Source of the DNA: Hadesarchaea archaeon | GTDB taxonomy: Archaea > Hadarchaeota > Hadarchaeia > Hadarchaeales > WYZ-LMO6 | Direction of reading: 5' to 3' | Length of the DNA: 6,661 nt | Assembly: GCA_004347925.1 (NCBI GenBank) | Contig: QNVD01000267.1 | Span: forward strand, 1-6,661 | Shown here: piece after piece, positions 5,451-6,661 of the stretch | Layout of the letters: each line of letters starts with the position of its first letter | Position numbering within the stretch: position 1 is the first letter of the stretch | Notes under the pieces: model-generated | Told to the model about the DNA's origin: nothing | Databases searched by the model: none | Seen by the model: only the letters and a program-made list of their open reading frames with translations | Made by a program: the position numbers and the translations under genes

Positions 5451-6059
5451 TCAGGACCGCACCCCGGAGCGGATCCCCCCGCCCGCCCTCACCGCCACCC
5501 CCACGGGCACCCTCACCAGCAGCTTGACCGCCCCCACCAGCGGGGGGACGAAGAGGAGGGAGGAGAGGTGGCGGAGGGTGAAGGGCACCTGCCCTAGGAA
5601 GGCCACCCAGAGGGGGGCGTGCAGGAGGGACCAGCCCACCACCCCCGTCCAGAGGTCGAAGAGGAGGATGGCCGCCGCCGTGGTGATGAGGGAGCTGCCC
5701 AGGAGGGAGGGGAAGCTCGAGAAGGGGGAGAGCCTGCTCCTCAGCCCCAGCCCCCAGGCAAGCAGGAAGCCGGACCAGGTGAAGAGGTAAATGGGCCTCC
5801 AGCCCCAGACCCAGAGGTCCGTCAGGAAGACGGCCAGGAGGGCCAGCACCCCGAAGTACCGGTTCACCCTCCCCCATCCCCCCTCCTCCCCCAGGGAGGG
5901 GGCGAAGGAGCCCACCACCACCAGGGTGGGGATCACCAGCTCCAGGTTGGGGAGGAGGAGGCCGGAGAGGTAGAGCCACTTGCTCAGCCCCACCAGCACC
6001 ATCCCCAGCAGGACCAGGAGCCTGAACCTCCTGCGGACCAGCTCCTCCACGCTCCCCAT
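5451..6059 (-). CDS. Multi-pass integral membrane protein, ECF S-component/DUF6580-like
   Basis: I recognise this only as a membrane protein. Its 202 aa contain about six hydrophobic helices, near residues 13-35, 39-54, 67-82, 89-105, 120-138, 143-160 and possibly 166-185. A basic N-terminus (RRRFR, 9-13) suggests it faces the cytoplasm. Features reminiscent of small ECF-transporter substrate-binding or DUF6580 proteins are FAPSLG (52-57), FLTDLW (78-83), FTWSGFLLAWGLG (93-105), LLFDLWTGVVGW (132-143) and a final LGQVPFTLRHLSS (155-167). That would make it a vitamin or small-molecule permease, but the assignment is tentative and no ECF ATPase genes are in view. It starts at ATG 6057-6059, about 30 nt from a TATA element shared with the divergent radical SAM gene. 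Its high GC and AGG-rich codons match the host chromosome. Confidence 0.8.
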   Translation of the reverse strand: MGSVEELVRRRFRLLVLLGMVLVGLSKWLYLSGLLLPNLELVIPTLVVVGSFAPSLGEEGGWGRVNRYFGVLALLAVFLTDLWVWGWRPIYLFTWSGFLLAWGLGLRSRLSPFSSFPSLLGSSLITTAAAILLFDLWTGVVGWSLLHAPLWVAFLGQVPFTLRHLSSLLFVPPLVGAVKLLVRVPVGVAVRAGGGIRSGVRS

Positions 6060-6085
6060 CTTAAAAAATGGATAATATGTCCAAG

Positions 6086-6093
6086 CTTATAAA
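6086..6093. promoter_or_regulatory. Shared bidirectional TATA element
   Basis: CTTATAAA on the plus strand reads TTTATAAG on the minus strand, around a symmetric TTATAA. Its centre is about 26 nt before the radical SAM ATG at 6116 and about 30 nt before the membrane-protein ATG at 6059. One TBP site could therefore serve both divergent genes with essentially leaderless transcripts. No second good TATA box is visible in the 56-bp gap. Confidence 0.55.
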
Positions 6094-6115
6094 CCAGGAG
6101 GAAGAGGGGGAGGGG

Positions 6116-6661
6116 ATGAGGGTCTACCACCTCACCTACTCCCCGGAGGTGCGGACCGCCTGCCTCCACTTCCACGGCTGCAACTTCCGCTGTTCCTTCT
6201 GCGTCCGGAGGGGAAATCCCTACGACGTCCACCTGCGCCGTCCCCCCAGCGCCCCCCTCCGCTTCCTGGGGCTGGAGGAGGTCCTGGCACTCCTGGAGCG
6301 GGCGGGGGCCAGGAGGGTCATCCTGCTGGGCGGGGAGCCCACGCTGGATCCCGAGCTGCCGGCGCTGCTGGGGGAGCTCAGGGAAAGGGGTATGGCCGTG
6401 AGGCTGCTCACCAACGGCTACGGGCTGGGGGAGGAGGTGCTGGAGGGGGTGGACGAGATCTGCGTGAGCCTGAAGGCCTACACCCCCTCCCTGCACCGCA
6501 GGGTGACGGGGGGGGACAACCGCAGGGTGCTGGAGAACCTCAGGAGGATCCTCTCCCGCTCCCTCCCCCTGAGCGTGGAGAGCGTCTACGTCCCTGGGCT
6601 GGTGGAGGGGGAGGAGGTGGAGAGGATTGCCCGCTTCCTCTCCTCCCTGGACCCCGGGATC
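6116..6661 (+). CDS. Radical SAM enzyme, 3'-truncated by window edge
   Basis: Predicted radical S-adenosylmethionine enzyme with one SAM-binding [4Fe-4S] cluster; product unknown. 182 residues are visible. The cluster motif is HGCNFRCSFC (20-29), that is Cys22, Cys26 and Cys29 in CX3CX2C spacing. The SAM-binding GGEP is at 72-75, inside VILLGGEPTLDPE. The strand LLTNGYG follows, then the segment ICVSLKAYTPSLHRRVTG, typical of pyruvate-formate-lyase activase-like or archaeal COG1180-type proteins. An activating enzyme is therefore plausible, but the target is not visible. I chose ATG 6116 because the TATA box at 6086-6093 lies 26 nt upstream and a purine-rich GGAGG stretch sits in between. In-frame ATGs at 6068 and 6077 would lie upstream of the predicted transcription start. 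The gene is divergent from the membrane protein and has host-like GC-rich, AGG-using codons. Confidence 0.92.
   Translation, partial: MRVYHLTYSPEVRTACLHFHGCNFRCSFCVRRGNPYDVHLRRPPSAPLRFLGLEEVLALLERAGARRVILLGGEPTLDPELPALLGELRERGMAVRLLTNGYGLGEEVLEGVDEICVSLKAYTPSLHRRVTGGDNRRVLENLRRILSRSLPLSVESVYVPGLVEGEEVERIARFLSSLDPGI

Noticed and set aside
4689..5597. Plus-strand open frame of 302 codons opposite DprA
   Set aside because: Histidine/proline-rich antisense shadow; the minus-strand DprA motifs explain the conservation.
6068..6115. Upstream in-frame ATGs (6068, 6077) as the radical SAM start
   Set aside because: They lie upstream of the best TATA box and would add a non-conserved polar extension; ATG 6116 fits the leaderless spacing. 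RNA evidence could overturn this.

Overview
The window looks like a chromosomal segment of a GC-rich thermophilic archaeon, probably from an uncultured lineage. The flanking genes use AGG heavily for arginine. Start codons are preceded at about 25-40 nt by AT-rich TATA-like boxes (near 1072-1078, 5432-5439 and 6086-6093), giving leaderless or very short-leader transcripts. One gene belongs to the 'archaeal ATPase' P-loop family. The assignment to Archaea is an inference from these features; no rRNA or other taxonomic marker is present.

Layout, left to right. (1) 2-1018 (+): the C-terminal three quarters of TrmFO, the folate/FAD tRNA m5U54 methyltransferase, cut by the left edge. (2) 1077-2189 (+): an archaeal STAND/MNS-type ATPase behind two perfect tandem copies of an 18-bp unit containing the palindrome GTTCAA-N4-TTGAAC. 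(3) 2186-3647 (-): a two-gene AbiE-type toxin-antitoxin pair, AbiEi antitoxin then AbiEii nucleotidyltransferase toxin, with 17-bp overlapping reading frames and a perfect operator-like palindrome upstream. (4) 3701-3974 (+): a decayed, frameshifted C-terminal remnant of another archaeal ATPase. Its last codons are nearly identical (44 of 45 bp) to the 3' end of the intact ATPase, so the toxin-antitoxin pair lies between two direct repeats. (5) 3983-5405 (-): a short DprA/Smf-like SLOG protein followed by an overlapping phosphoribosyltransferase gene that carries an in-frame TGA at codon 193, with 50 further plausible sense codons after it. (6) 5451-6059 (-): a multi-pass membrane protein. (7) 6116-6661 (+): a radical SAM enzyme, cut by the right edge, divergent from the membrane protein and apparently sharing one symmetric TATA element with it.

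The outer genes (TrmFO, ATPase, membrane protein, radical SAM) are strongly GC- and AGG-biased. The AbiE pair, and less strongly the DprA/phosphoribosyltransferase pair, are visibly richer in A/T with mixed codon use. I read 2190-5440 as an accessory, conflict-related insert: a phage-defence type toxin-antitoxin pair, ATPase debris, and a two-gene SLOG-phosphoribosyltransferase unit that may be nucleotide-based. The most unusual points are the 45-bp direct repeat made from an ATPase 3' end flanking the AbiE module, the tandem palindromes at the ATPase promoter, the in-frame TGA in the phosphoribosyltransferase, and TrmFO in an apparently archaeal genome.
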